Positions 53,057 to 62,807 of a DNA stretch of 64,000 nucleotides are shown in pieces. The position numbers were made by a program, and so were the translations under genes. The notes under the pieces were generated by a model, which made no database searches, was not told where the DNA came from, and saw nothing but the letters and a program-made list of their open reading frames with translations. The stretch spans positions 1-64,000 of the forward strand of contig JAQCDS010000002.1 of assembly GCA_027620655.1 (NCBI GenBank), read 5' to 3'. The number at the start of each line of letters is the position of its first letter. Position 1 is the first letter of the stretch. The DNA comes from Bacteroidota bacterium. GTDB lineage: Bacteria; Bacteroidota; Bacteroidia; Flavobacteriales; Flavobacteriaceae.

Positions 53057-56000
53057 TTAAAATTGAACTTTTGTACCAAGACTAAAAGTTGTCATTGGCA
53101 TATATATACCAGAATTTGAAGAACTAATTAAGGTTGTTGGATTTAAACCTTTTCTAGCACTCAACATCATTAAATTATCACCTGACACAAAGAAACTAAC
53201 TTTTGAAAGATTTGCTCTACTAGCTGTATTTTCTGGTAAAGTATAACCAATTCTTAAGTTGTTTAGTGAAAGGAAATCTGCTTTAGTAAGAAAACGTGTA
53301 GAAGTCAAACTATGCTGAGTATCGGTAAAATATCCAGCACTCATTCTTGGAACATTAGTTATATCACCAGGTTGCTTCCATGCTTGTCTTACATCGGTGT
53401 GGAAGTTATCACTTCCAATTAGGTTTCTGTTGTTCATAAGAACACTGTATCCACTATCAAATACATATCCACCTATGCTGTAGCTAAATTGAGCGGAGAT
53501 GTCAAAGTTTTTGTATTCAGCATTTAATCTGAAACCACCTCTTACTTTAGGAATAGCTGACTTACCAACATACTTCTGAGTAGCATCAGTGTAATCTTCA
53601 GTTGTTGTTCTTTTTACATTAGCATTTGGATTTTCATCTAAATATAAAGTCATACTAGCAATTTGTGAATCACCAGTGTTGAACACACCATCGCCGTTCA
53701 TATCATCATAATAAAGATTCCACATTGCAGCTCCAGTTGCCGGATTTACACCTGCCCATTCTCTCATGTACCAGTCATATAAAGATTTACCTTTTGAGTA
53801 ACTTCCATCCAATACTTTTGGTTCTCCAGTAAAATAATCCGCTGGCATTTCAGTAATCTCATTATCGAACATTTCTCCATTTATGTTAAATGACATTTTG
53901 AAATCTTCTTTATCAAATACTTTAACTGTAGCATTAAATTCGAAACCACTGTTTCTTAAAACACCATCATTATACTGGATAAATTGAGATCCACTTGATC
54001 CTGGAAGCGTTTGTGTAAAGAATAGGTTTTTTGTGTCGTTCACATAATAATCTAAGTCTAATGCTAATCTATCATTGAAAAGAGATGATTCAATACCAAA
54101 CTGAGTTGAAGTTTTAACCTCCCAAGTTAAATCAGGATTAGCAAGGGTAGAACTCTGTGTAAATGAATACGATCCATCTGGTGTTTGGTTAATACCATAG
54201 ATTTGCCATCCGTAACGTACATTTGTTCCTTGATCTCCAATTAGACCATAACTTGCTTTAAGTTTTAAATAATCTACAAAACTTTCAGATGGGAAAAAAT
54301 CTTCTTTTGAAACAATCCATCCTAAACCAATAGAACCGAAAGTGTCCCACTTATTGTTTTTGAATCGAGAAGAACCATCTCGTCTTCCAGAAGCACTTAA
54401 GAAATATTTACCATCGTAGTTGTAGTTCAATTGTGCAAAATAACTATCTAAAGTCCAACCAGTAGAGTAAGAATTAGCTCTTCCGAAAGGAATAGTGTAT
54501 TGAGCTAAATCAAATGTGTTTGGTAAGATTGCATTTTGAGCAGCTGCACTAATATTTGTGAATTTGTTTTCAGTTGATTCGTGAGCAACAAAAGCATCAA
54601 CATTATGATTTCCATAAGATTTGTTGAATTTCAACATTTGAAGAAAGTTCTGATTGATGTTTGTGCTAATAGATTTTGAAAGGAATCCACTTCCTGCATT
54701 TGCACCATAATATGGGTTACCTCTGCTTGCGCCATCATAATTATTATATTGTCCGCTGTAACGAACATCAAAAGATAACCAATCAGTTAAATCAACACCA
54801 ATATTGAAGTTCCCGAGCATAGTTAATGAACTTGTTTTATCAACATCATAAATTGCATCTGCAATACCATTTGTTGCATTCCAAGCTCTACGTCCATAAC
54901 CATTACCATAATCATATTGATATCCTCCAAAAATAGGATCTTCAACCAATACACCGTTTTCATCTCTTAAGTAGATGTCATAAATCGCTGGTGTAGTATT
55001 GGTTAATGCAAAGATATTTCCTGATGAACCAGCAGAACCTTCAGAACTTGATGAGTTATTGTAAAGACCACCTGTAAAAGCTAGGTCTCCACCAACTCTT
55101 AACCAATCTTTAGGTGCGTGATCAATACTTAAACGAGTAGTGTATCGTGTATATTTTGAATTGATAGTATAGCCTTCATCTTCTAAATAACCAAAAGATG
55201 TAGCAAATTGAGTCATCTCGTTTCCACCACTAAACTGTAAGTTTGCTTCTTGTCTGTAGCCAGTTCCAAAAGCAGCATCAGCCCAACGTGTTGGAGAGTA
55301 ACGACGTCCAATTCCAGAATTAAATTTTCCAGTAGATTGATTAATTAATTGGTCTCCGCTTACATCCCATATGTTATATACTGGATTGATTCCTTCTGCA
55401 GTTCCGTATAAGTTTGCACTTGCCCAAGCAGATGGGTTAGCTTCACCAAGTAGTGTTGCTTTATTTTTTAAAGCACTGTATGAAAGCTCGATATACTCTT
55501 CTGGAGATTCAATTACGTCATAGTTTGGTAAGAAAATCGTGTTGATACTTGTTCTTACATCTACATTAATTTGCGAAGTTCCAACCTTACCTTTTTTTGT
55601 TGTAATTACAATTACACCATTTGCCCCACGAGAACCGTAGATAGAAGTTGCCGCAGCATCTTTCAAAACAGTTATACTTGCGATATCAGCAGGGTTAATT
55701 GCTGAAATATCACTAGCATATGGCGCACCATCTACAATGTAGAGTGGGCTACGGTTACCATTAACAGATCCAAAACCACGAATACGGATTGTTGCATCAG
55801 ATCCTGGAGCACCAGAACCAGTAACTACGTTTACACCGGCAACCTCACCTCTAAGCGCTTGAGAAACGTTGCCCATAGCCTTAGCTTCAATGTTTTCGGT
55901 TTCAATTTTTGTTGCAGTACCTGTAAATGCCTCTTTACTTGTGGAGTTGTATCCAACAACAACAACTTCTTCTAAAGCGTTGTCTTGTTGCATTGAAACA

Positions 56001-56275
56001 TTAATTGTATTGCTTGCTCCAACAGCTTGTGATTGTGTAGAATATCCTACGTAGCTAAACAAAAGAACATCACCTTGGTTTGCTTGAATAGAATAATTAC
56101 CATCAAAATCTGTTGAAACTCCAGTCGTTGTTCCTTCAACAACTACAGTTGCACCAGGGAGGGGCAATCCGTTTTCGTCAGAAACAGTACCAGAAACATT
56201 TTGGTTTTGTGCAAAAGAGATTTGCACTACCAACGCCAATACTAGCGTTAGTATTACACTAAACTTTGTTTTCAT
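53057..56275 (-). CDS. SusC/RagA family TonB-linked outer membrane protein
   Basis: Signal peptide, CarboxypepD_reg-like domain (VSGTVSDENGLPLPGATVVVEGTTTGVSTDFDGNYSI), plug (NPADIASITVLKDAAATSIYGSRGANGVIVITTKKG), TonB-dependent barrel. Confidence 0.96.
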   Translation of the reverse strand: MKTKFSVILTLVLALVVQISFAQNQNVSGTVSDENGLPLPGATVVVEGTTTGVSTDFDGNYSIQANQGDVLLFSYVGYSTQSQAVGASNTINVSMQQDNALEEVVVVGYNSTSKEAFTGTATKIETENIEAKAMGNVSQALRGEVAGVNVVTGSGAPGSDATIRIRGFGSVNGNRSPLYIVDGAPYASDISAINPADIASITVLKDAAATSIYGSRGANGVIVITTKKGKVGTSQINVDVRTSINTIFLPNYDVIESPEEYIELSYSALKNKATLLGEANPSAWASANLYGTAEGINPVYNIWDVSGDQLINQSTGKFNSGIGRRYSPTRWADAAFGTGYRQEANLQFSGGNEMTQFATSFGYLEDEGYTINSKYTRYTTRLSIDHAPKDWLRVGGDLAFTGGLYNNSSSSEGSAGSSGNIFALTNTTPAIYDIYLRDENGVLVEDPIFGGYQYDYGNGYGRRAWNATNGIADAIYDVDKTSSLTMLGNFNIGVDLTDWLSFDVRYSGQYNNYDGASRGNPYYGANAGSGFLSKSISTNINQNFLQMLKFNKSYGNHNVDAFVAHESTENKFTNISAAAQNAILPNTFDLAQYTIPFGRANSYSTGWTLDSYFAQLNYNYDGKYFLSASGRRDGSSRFKNNKWDTFGSIGLGWIVSKEDFFPSESFVDYLKLKASYGLIGDQGTNVRYGWQIYGINQTPDGSYSFTQSSTLANPDLTWEVKTSTQFGIESSLFNDRLALDLDYYVNDTKNLFFTQTLPGSSGSQFIQYNDGVLRNSGFEFNATVKVFDKEDFKMSFNINGEMFDNEITEMPADYFTGEPKVLDGSYSKGKSLYDWYMREWAGVNPATGAAMWNLYYDDMNGDGVFNTGDSQIASMTLYLDENPNANVKRTTTEDYTDATQKYVGKSAIPKVRGGFRLNAEYKNFDISAQFSYSIGGYVFDSGYSVLMNNRNLIGSDNFHTDVRQAWKQPGDITNVPRMSAGYFTDTQHSLTSTRFLTKADFLSLNNLRIGYTLPENTASRANLSKVSFFVSGDNLMMLSARKGLNPTTLISSSNSGIYMPMTTFSLGTKVQF

Positions 56276-56506
56276 TTTTGTTAATTATTTGAATTAGTCT
56301 TCACAAAAGAAACGATAAAAATTCAAATAACCAACTTTTGTTTCAAAAAAAATGAAAATAATTAAACATTTAATACCCTATATATGTGCATTATTGGTTT
56401 AATGTTAATGTTTGTTGTCTGTTTATTGAACAATACTTATAAAAATCATTATTTAATTAGCGAATTGGGAATCAATTACTTAGCTGATTCTCTTTATGTA
56501 AAAACA

Positions 56507-56538
56507 AAAAAAAACCACCCAATCGGGTGGTTTTTTTG
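56507..56538 (-). terminator. Rho-independent terminator downstream of the SusC-like mini-ORF
   Basis: AAAAAAAACCACCC-AATC-GGGTGGTTTTTTT. Confidence 0.88.
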
Positions 56539-56573
56539 TGAAAATTCCTTAACTTAAAAGAGACTTGCTGCTT

Positions 56574-56717
56574 TTAGTTTGGACAGGTTGATGTTGCGCC
56601 CGGTAGGGGCAATCCATTTTCATCCGATACGGTTCCTGAAACAGTTTTTTGTTGTGCATTTAGTAGCTGCACTCCCAATGCCAAAAGCATCAGAATCATC
56701 GTAAATTTGGGTTTCAT
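56574..56717 (-). CDS. 47-aa SusC N-terminus-like mini-ORF (relic or microprotein)
   Basis: Reverse complement translates MKPKFTMILMLLALGVQLLNAQQKTVSGTVSDENGLPLPGATSTCPN*; not in the supplied ORF track; near-identical to SusC residues 26-43 (VSGTVSDENGLPLPGAT). Confidence 0.7.
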   Translation of the reverse strand: MKPKFTMILMLLALGVQLLNAQQKTVSGTVSDENGLPLPGATSTCPN

Positions 56718-56834
56718 ATGATTTAATTTTAATTAGTTCCGCTAATCTCTTAAATAAAAGTTAACACAATTTAAGAGCACGTTAATTTTTAACATAATTT
56801 TAACAATTGTTTAATCTTTTTAGAGGCTTTGAAA

Positions 56835-58529
56835 CTAAAACGTAGTGGTCAAGCTCAAATGCACCTTTGAATTCGAGAGAATAAAGGGTAAATTTTTTGT
56901 TTTACCATTGGCATAATTAAAGCGCAAAAGACCCGCATTGGTTTGCAATCCAAATCCAAACCCAAATCCAAAAAGTTGCTCTTCCTTAAGCTGCAGGTCT
57001 TGCATATAACCTGCATCTATAATGGTATGTAAAAATAGTGAGGGCGCAACACGATAGCGGTATTCCGTACACAGTACGCCAACGCGAGAAGCAAACAAAC
57101 TGTTTTCTTTAAAACCACGAATGGAATTGATGCCGCCAAATCGTATTAACTCATTAAACAGGTATTCATCAGAATCTAATGCTTCAAGATGAAATTTAAG
57201 AAAAATACTGTTTTTAGGATTTAAGCGGAAGGTGTGAAACCCTTTTAGTTGCAGTTGGCGCTGTTGTATAGCCGTTGTTGTTTTACGTTTTCCAAGTCCT
57301 GCAGAAAGCTCAATTTGAGAAGAAATTGGAAAAAGAGCATCGTTTTTTTGACGTTTAATGTATTGATAAGTTAGGCCATAAAACTGGCTTTTATAATCTT
57401 CATTCAGCGTTGTCGATGGTTCTGAAAGCACATTGGATTGTAGGTTGCGCAGTGAGACACCTATTTGTTGTTTGTCGTTCAGTTGATAAAACAATTTTAG
57501 ACCTTGCTGTGCAGTTGTAAAGGTACTGTCTTTTTTAAAAATATTTAGATTAAGGGTGGCACCCACAGGGCTACTCAACAAATAGGGGAGTTGCAATAAA
57601 ACATCAAAAGTTTTTTGTTCATTTTCATCACTTTTGTAGTTGAGTTTGAATGATTCTCCAAAGTTGAGGTTGTTGTTAAGGGTTAAGTCAAGATAACCAT
57701 CAAATTCAATAGTGCCAGTGTCTTCATTTGATCCAAATCCCAAAAATCCATCAAAACGATTGCTTTTTATTTTTTCTAAATAGAGATAAACACTTGTGGT
57801 ATCTGTTGTAAAAAGGACTTCTGCTGGTCTTTTTTGCTGCACAAAAGGCAATTGCTCCAAAAGTTCCATTTGACGTTTTATTTTTTCTAAGCTAAAAGGG
57901 CTTTGGGTTTTGATGCCCAAAAAATGTTTGATGTAACTTCTTGGAAATTTAGCATAGCCCAAAATTTTGATATCTTGAAGTATCCGTTTTTTACCTTTGG
58001 TTATCTTTATATTAGCACGTAAAGATGTTTTATTTTTTGGTTGGATATTAACCAATCGAACGGTAGCAAAAGCATAACTTTCATCAGAAAGTAGTTTGGA
58101 TATTTTTTCTAAAGTAATTTCTAGGACTTCTATTGGAACACGAACAAAGTAAAGGTCGTTTTGCGTTTCTTTTTGGACATCAAATCCTAATGGTTTAAAA
58201 TAGTTGGTATTCTCGTATATATCAACATATTTAAACATGTTTCCCAATTCGATTTTTGTCGTAATATGGGTTTCTTTTTTTTCTGTTTTTAGAATGCGAT
58301 TACTCACATAGCCCATATAATAAAGACGTTTTTGCAGAACATCAATTTCTTGTTCCAATGCTTGCATGGAATCAAAACGATTGTTGTAGCCTATGCTGTC
58401 CAAAACAACTTGGTTTTCTTCAATTTGAGTTTTGAATTTTAGGGTTAATTCTTGTGCATGAGTTTGCCAAAAGCAAAAGCCAAAAAGCACGATCCAAAGA
58501 AGAGATAACTGTTTGAAATTCAAGACCAA
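56835..58529 (-). CDS. Omp85/BamA-TamA family outer membrane protein
   Basis: Signal peptide, POTRA-like N terminus, barrel with GGINSIRGFKENSLFASR (RGF motif) and C-terminal F. Confidence 0.88.
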   Translation of the reverse strand: MVLNFKQLSLLWIVLFGFCFWQTHAQELTLKFKTQIEENQVVLDSIGYNNRFDSMQALEQEIDVLQKRLYYMGYVSNRILKTEKKETHITTKIELGNMFKYVDIYENTNYFKPLGFDVQKETQNDLYFVRVPIEVLEITLEKISKLLSDESYAFATVRLVNIQPKNKTSLRANIKITKGKKRILQDIKILGYAKFPRSYIKHFLGIKTQSPFSLEKIKRQMELLEQLPFVQQKRPAEVLFTTDTTSVYLYLEKIKSNRFDGFLGFGSNEDTGTIEFDGYLDLTLNNNLNFGESFKLNYKSDENEQKTFDVLLQLPYLLSSPVGATLNLNIFKKDSTFTTAQQGLKLFYQLNDKQQIGVSLRNLQSNVLSEPSTTLNEDYKSQFYGLTYQYIKRQKNDALFPISSQIELSAGLGKRKTTTAIQQRQLQLKGFHTFRLNPKNSIFLKFHLEALDSDEYLFNELIRFGGINSIRGFKENSLFASRVGVLCTEYRYRVAPSLFLHTIIDAGYMQDLQLKEEQLFGFGFGFGLQTNAGLLRFNYANGKTKNLPFILSNSKVHLSLTTTF

Positions 58530-58618
58530 TAGTTTGATATAAAACTAACGTAAAAATGTATAAAAATGTATGCAAAGAAAAAAAAAGCAACAATATTCAA
58601 AAAATAAAGGTTATAGTG

Positions 58619-58649
58619 TTTGAATAATTGATTTTAATGTTTACCTTTG
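58619..58649 (+). promoter_or_regulatory. Bacteroidetes primary-sigma promoter of the str operon (TTTG-N19-TACCTTTG)
   Basis: TTTG at 58619-58622, 19-nt spacer, TAnnTTTG at 58642-58649. Confidence 0.8.
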
Positions 58650-58692
58650 CACCCCTCTTAGAAGAGGATTGAAAAAATTATATATATAATTT

Positions 58693-59067
58693 ATGCCAAC
58701 AATATCACAATTAGTAAGAAAAGGAAGAGCCAAATTAACTAAGAAGAGTAAATCGGCTGCTTTGGATTCTTGTCCACAACGACGTGGTGTGTGTACGCGT
58801 GTTTATACAACAACACCAAAAAAACCAAACTCAGCAATGCGTAAAGTTGCCAGGGTAAGGTTGACTAATGGTAATGAAGTTAACGCTTACATCCCAGGTG
58901 AAGGACATAACCTCCAAGAGCACTCGATAGTATTAGTTAGAGGTGGAAGGGTAAAAGATTTGCCAGGAGTTAGATACCACATTGTACGAGGCGCATTAGA
59001 CACTGCAGGTGTAGAAGGCCGAACACAACGTCGTTCTAAGTATGGAGCAAAACGCCCAAAGAAGTAA
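58693..59067 (+). CDS. rpsL: 30S ribosomal protein S12
   Basis: [54 protein letters not shown]. Confidence 0.98.
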   Translation: MPTISQLVRKGRAKLTKKSKSAALDSCPQRRGVCTRVYTTTPKKPNSAMRKVARVRLTNGNEVNAYIPGEGHNLQEHSIVLVRGGRVKDLPGVRYHIVRGALDTAGVEGRTQRRSKYGAKRPKK

Positions 59068-59090
59068 TTCAAACACTTTAAAAAGAAGAC

Positions 59091-59567
59091 ATGAGAAAAA
59101 GACAGGCGAAAAAAAGACCACTTTTACCAGATCCAAAATTTAATGATCAGCTTGTAACACGTTTTGTAAACATGATGATGTGGGATGGTAAAAAATCTGT
59201 AGCATTTAGAGTTTTTTATGATGCAATAGACATCGTAGAAGAGAAGAATACAGACGAAGAAACAACTGCTTTACAAATTTGGAAAGACGCTTTAACCAAT
59301 GTGATGCCACACGTAGAAGTACGTAGCCGTCGTGTTGGAGGTGCTACATTCCAAATCCCAATGCAAATTCGTCCAGATAGAAAAATTTCTACAGCCATGA
59401 AATGGTTGATTAATTTTTCTAGAAAGAGAAACGAAAAATCAATGGCTCAAAAGCTTGCTGCAGAAATTCTTGCCGCTTCAAAAGAAGAAGGCGCTGCAGT
59501 CAAAAAGCGTGTAGATACACACAAAATGGCCGAAGCAAACAAAGCATTCTCACACTTTAGATTCTAA
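59091..59567 (+). CDS. rpsG: 30S ribosomal protein S7
   Basis: [38 protein letters not shown]. Confidence 0.98.
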   Translation: MRKRQAKKRPLLPDPKFNDQLVTRFVNMMMWDGKKSVAFRVFYDAIDIVEEKNTDEETTALQIWKDALTNVMPHVEVRSRRVGGATFQIPMQIRPDRKISTAMKWLINFSRKRNEKSMAQKLAAEILAASKEEGAAVKKRVDTHKMAEANKAFSHFRF

Positions 59568-59573
59568 TCAGAA

Positions 59574-61700
59574 ATGGCAAGAGACTTAAAATATACAAGA
59601 AACATTGGTATTGCTGCGCACATTGATGCAGGAAAAACTACCACAACTGAGCGAATCTTATACTATACAGGAGTTTCTCATAAAATTGGTGAAGTACATG
59701 ATGGTGCTGCAACAATGGACTGGATGGAACAAGAGCAGGAAAGAGGAATTACAATTACTTCTGCTGCAACAACTTGTACTTGGAACTTTCCAACAGAAAA
59801 TGGTCAGCCAACAAATGAAACTAAAGGGTATCACTTTAATATTATAGACACACCAGGTCACGTTGATTTTACCGTTGAGGTAAACCGTTCATTACGTGTA
59901 TTGGATGGTCTTGTCTTCCTATTTAGTGCTGTTGATGGTGTTGAGCCACAATCTGAAACAAACTGGAGACTTGCAGATAATTATAAAGTTCCACGTATTG
60001 GATTTGTCAATAAAATGGACCGTCAAGGATCAAACTTTCTTGGAGTTTGTCAGCAAGTCAAAGACATGTTGAAGTCAAATGCAGTGCCAATTGTATTAAA
60101 TATTGGTGATGAAGCAGACTTCAAAGGGGTCATTGATCTAGTAAAAAACCGTGCGATTGTATGGCACGATGAAACTCAAGGGTCAACATTCGATATTATC
60201 GATATCCCTGAAGATATGAAAGAAGAAGCACGCAAGTACCGTGCACTCCTTATAGAGGAAGTGGCTACTTATGATGAAAATCTTCTTGAAAAATTTATGG
60301 AAGATGAGGATTCTATTACTGAAGACGAAGTGCATGCTGCACTAAGAGCTGCGGTTATGGATATGGCCATCATTCCAATGGTATGTGGTTCGGCATTCAA
60401 AAACAAAGGTGTTCAATTCCTTTTAGATGCGGTTTGTCGTTATTTGCCTTCTCCAACAGACAAAGAAGGTATTTTAGGTGTAAATCCAAACACTAACCAA
60501 GAAGAACTTAGAAAACCAGATGTAAAAGAGCCATTTGCAGCCTTAGCATTTAAGATTGCAACAGATCCATTTGTTGGACGCTTGGCATTCTTTAGAGCCT
60601 ATTCAGGTCGTTTAGATGCAGGATCTTATATCCTAAATAACAGTTCTGGAAAGAAAGAACGTATTTCTCGTATCTATCAAATGCATTCCAACAAACAAAA
60701 TGCAATTGAATATATAGAGGCTGGAGATATTGGAGCAGCTGTAGGATTCAAGGATATTAAAACAGGAGACACCATGTCTGATGAAAAGCACCCAATTGTG
60801 CTAGAATCTATGGAGTTTCCAGATCCAGTAATCGGTATTGCTGTTGAACCAAAAACAAAAGCAGACGTTGATAAATTAGGAATGGCGCTTGGAAAACTTG
60901 CAGAAGAAGATCCAACGTTTACTGTTCGTACAGATGAGGCCTCTGGCCAAACAATCATCTCTGGAATGGGTGAGCTACACTTAGACATTATTGTTGATCG
61001 TTTAAGACGTGAATTTAAAGTGGAAGTGAATCAAGGTCAACCACAAGTAGAGTACAAAGAAGCGATTACTCAACGTGCAGAACACAGAGAAGTTTATAAA
61101 AAACAATCTGGTGGACGTGGTAAATTTGCCGATATTGTCTTTACACTAGAACCGGCTGAGGAAGGAAAAGTAGGCTTAGAATTTGTTTCTGAAATCAAAG
61201 GTGGTAATGTTCCAAAGGAATTTATTCCATCTGTAGAAAAAGGATTCAAAATGGCCATGCAAAACGGCCCATTGGCTGGATATGAAGTCGATGCAATGAA
61301 AGTTACACTTACTGACGGTTCTTACCATGATGTGGATTCAGATCAATTGTCTTTTGAGTTGGCTGCTAAGATAGGATTTAAAAATTCTGCAAAAGCTGCA
61401 AAAGCCGTTATTCTAGAACCTATTATGAAACTTGAGGTCATCACTCCTGAAGAAAACATGGGTGATATCGTTGGAGATCTTAACCGCCGTCGTGGACAGG
61501 TCAGTGACATGGGTGATAGAGCAGGAGCAAAAACTGTAAAAGCTACAGTACCACTTTCTGAAATGTTTGGATATGTAACTACCTTAAGAACATTATCTTC
61601 TGGTCGTGCAACATCAACAATGGAGTTTTCACACTATGCTGAAACCCCATCAAATATCTCAGAAGAAGTTATTAAAGAAGCAAAAGGCGTACAATCTTAA
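59574..61700 (+). CDS. fusA: Elongation factor G
   Basis: [53 protein letters not shown]. Confidence 0.98.
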   Translation: MARDLKYTRNIGIAAHIDAGKTTTTERILYYTGVSHKIGEVHDGAATMDWMEQEQERGITITSAATTCTWNFPTENGQPTNETKGYHFNIIDTPGHVDFTVEVNRSLRVLDGLVFLFSAVDGVEPQSETNWRLADNYKVPRIGFVNKMDRQGSNFLGVCQQVKDMLKSNAVPIVLNIGDEADFKGVIDLVKNRAIVWHDETQGSTFDIIDIPEDMKEEARKYRALLIEEVATYDENLLEKFMEDEDSITEDEVHAALRAAVMDMAIIPMVCGSAFKNKGVQFLLDAVCRYLPSPTDKEGILGVNPNTNQEELRKPDVKEPFAALAFKIATDPFVGRLAFFRAYSGRLDAGSYILNNSSGKKERISRIYQMHSNKQNAIEYIEAGDIGAAVGFKDIKTGDTMSDEKHPIVLESMEFPDPVIGIAVEPKTKADVDKLGMALGKLAEEDPTFTVRTDEASGQTIISGMGELHLDIIVDRLRREFKVEVNQGQPQVEYKEAITQRAEHREVYKKQSGGRGKFADIVFTLEPAEEGKVGLEFVSEIKGGNVPKEFIPSVEKGFKMAMQNGPLAGYEVDAMKVTLTDGSYHDVDSDQLSFELAAKIGFKNSAKAAKAVILEPIMKLEVITPEENMGDIVGDLNRRRGQVSDMGDRAGAKTVKATVPLSEMFGYVTTLRTLSSGRATSTMEFSHYAETPSNISEEVIKEAKGVQS

Positions 61701-61711
61701 AAGTTTAGAAC

Positions 61712-62017
61712 ATGAGTCAAAAAATTAGAATAAAACTAAAGTCTTACGATCATAACTTGGTAGACAAGTCTGCAGATAAGATTGTGAAAACTGTAAAAAG
61801 TACAGGTGCTGTTGTAACTGGACCTATTCCATTGCCAACACACAAAAAACTATACACTGTATTGCGTTCTCCTCACGTTAATAAAAAGTCAAGAGAACAA
61901 TTTCAGTTAAGTTCCTACAAAAGACTGCTAGATATCTATAGTTCATCATCAAAGACCATTGATGCTTTGATGAAACTAGAGCTGCCAAGCGGTGTAGAAG
62001 TAGAGATTAAAGTATAA
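61712..62017 (+). CDS. rpsJ: 30S ribosomal protein S10
   Basis: [50 protein letters not shown]. Confidence 0.98.
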   Translation: MSQKIRIKLKSYDHNLVDKSADKIVKTVKSTGAVVTGPIPLPTHKKLYTVLRSPHVNKKSREQFQLSSYKRLLDIYSSSSKTIDALMKLELPSGVEVEIKV

Positions 62018-62025
62018 TTAATTTG

Positions 62026-62158
62026 CTGAGGTTTGTTAAGGAATCAAATTTAGATTTCGAAACAAGTTCAGAATAAATGTCCTAAGCTGCGTGCGAAGGA
62101 AAAACGGAAAAAATACATTTCAAGGGTTGAAACGTGTTTTGACCCTTAATTTTTGAAA
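62026..62158 (+). ncRNA. Candidate structured leader RNA between rpsJ and rplC
   Basis: Three foldable segments: CTGAGGTTTGTT-AA-GGAATC(AAATTTA)GATTTC-GA-AACAAGTTCAG (62026-62071), TCCT...AGGA (62080-62100), and AAGGGTTGAAA(CGTG)TTTTGACCCTT (62122-62147). Confidence 0.5.
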
Positions 62159-62189
62159 TAAAATAAATTAAAACAATAAATTAATAATT

Positions 62190-62807
62190 ATGTCTGGGTT
62201 AATAGGAAAGAAAATCGGAATGACCAGCATCTTTGACGAGAACGGCAAAAACATGCCCTGTACTGTCATACAAGCCGGGCCATGCGTTGTTACCCAAGTC
62301 AGAACTGAAGAAAAGGATGGCTATGAAGCCATTCAATTAGGTTTCGATGACAAGACAGAAAAAAGTGCCACAAAAGCTCAAATTGGTCATGCCAAAAAAG
62401 CAGGTACAACTGTTAAGAAAAAAGTCGCGGAATTTTCAGGTTTTGATGAGGAGTACAAATTAGGTGATACCATCACTGTAGAGCACTTTGAAGAAGGTGA
62501 ATTTGTAGATATCACAGGAACAAGTAAAGGAAAAGGATTCCAAGGGGTTGTAAAACGCCATGGTTTTGCAGGAGTTGGACAAGCGACACATGGTCAGCAC
62601 AACCGACTTAGAGCTCCAGGATCTATTGGTGCAGCATCTTACCCTGCACGTGTTTTTAAAGGCATGAAAATGGCTGGACGAATGGGTACTGATACGGTAA
62701 AAGTTCAAAATTTAAGAGTTTTAAAAGTAGTAGCGGATCAAAACTTAATTGTAGTTAAGGGATGCGTTCCTGGTCATAAAAACGCTTACGTAAAGATTGA
62801 GAAATAA
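62190..62807 (+). CDS. rplC: 50S ribosomal protein L3
   Basis: [43 protein letters not shown]. Confidence 0.98.
   Translation: MSGLIGKKIGMTSIFDENGKNMPCTVIQAGPCVVTQVRTEEKDGYEAIQLGFDDKTEKSATKAQIGHAKKAGTTVKKKVAEFSGFDEEYKLGDTITVEHFEEGEFVDITGTSKGKGFQGVVKRHGFAGVGQATHGQHNRLRAPGSIGAASYPARVFKGMKMAGRMGTDTVKVQNLRVLKVVADQNLIVVKGCVPGHKNAYVKIEK

Noticed and set aside
53057-53079. SusD start overlapping the SusC end (MVQKFNFKKKNMKRN...)
   Set aside because: The signal peptide/lipobox start is at MKRNLIYSILVSS (53046); the upstream extension lies inside SusC coding sequence
58693-59067. Possible streptomycin-resistance alleles in rpsL
   Set aside because: The critical lysines in TTPKKPNSA and GGRVKDLPG contexts look wild type
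60677-60988. 103-aa minus-strand ORF inside fusA
   Set aside because: Antisense shadow frame of EF-G
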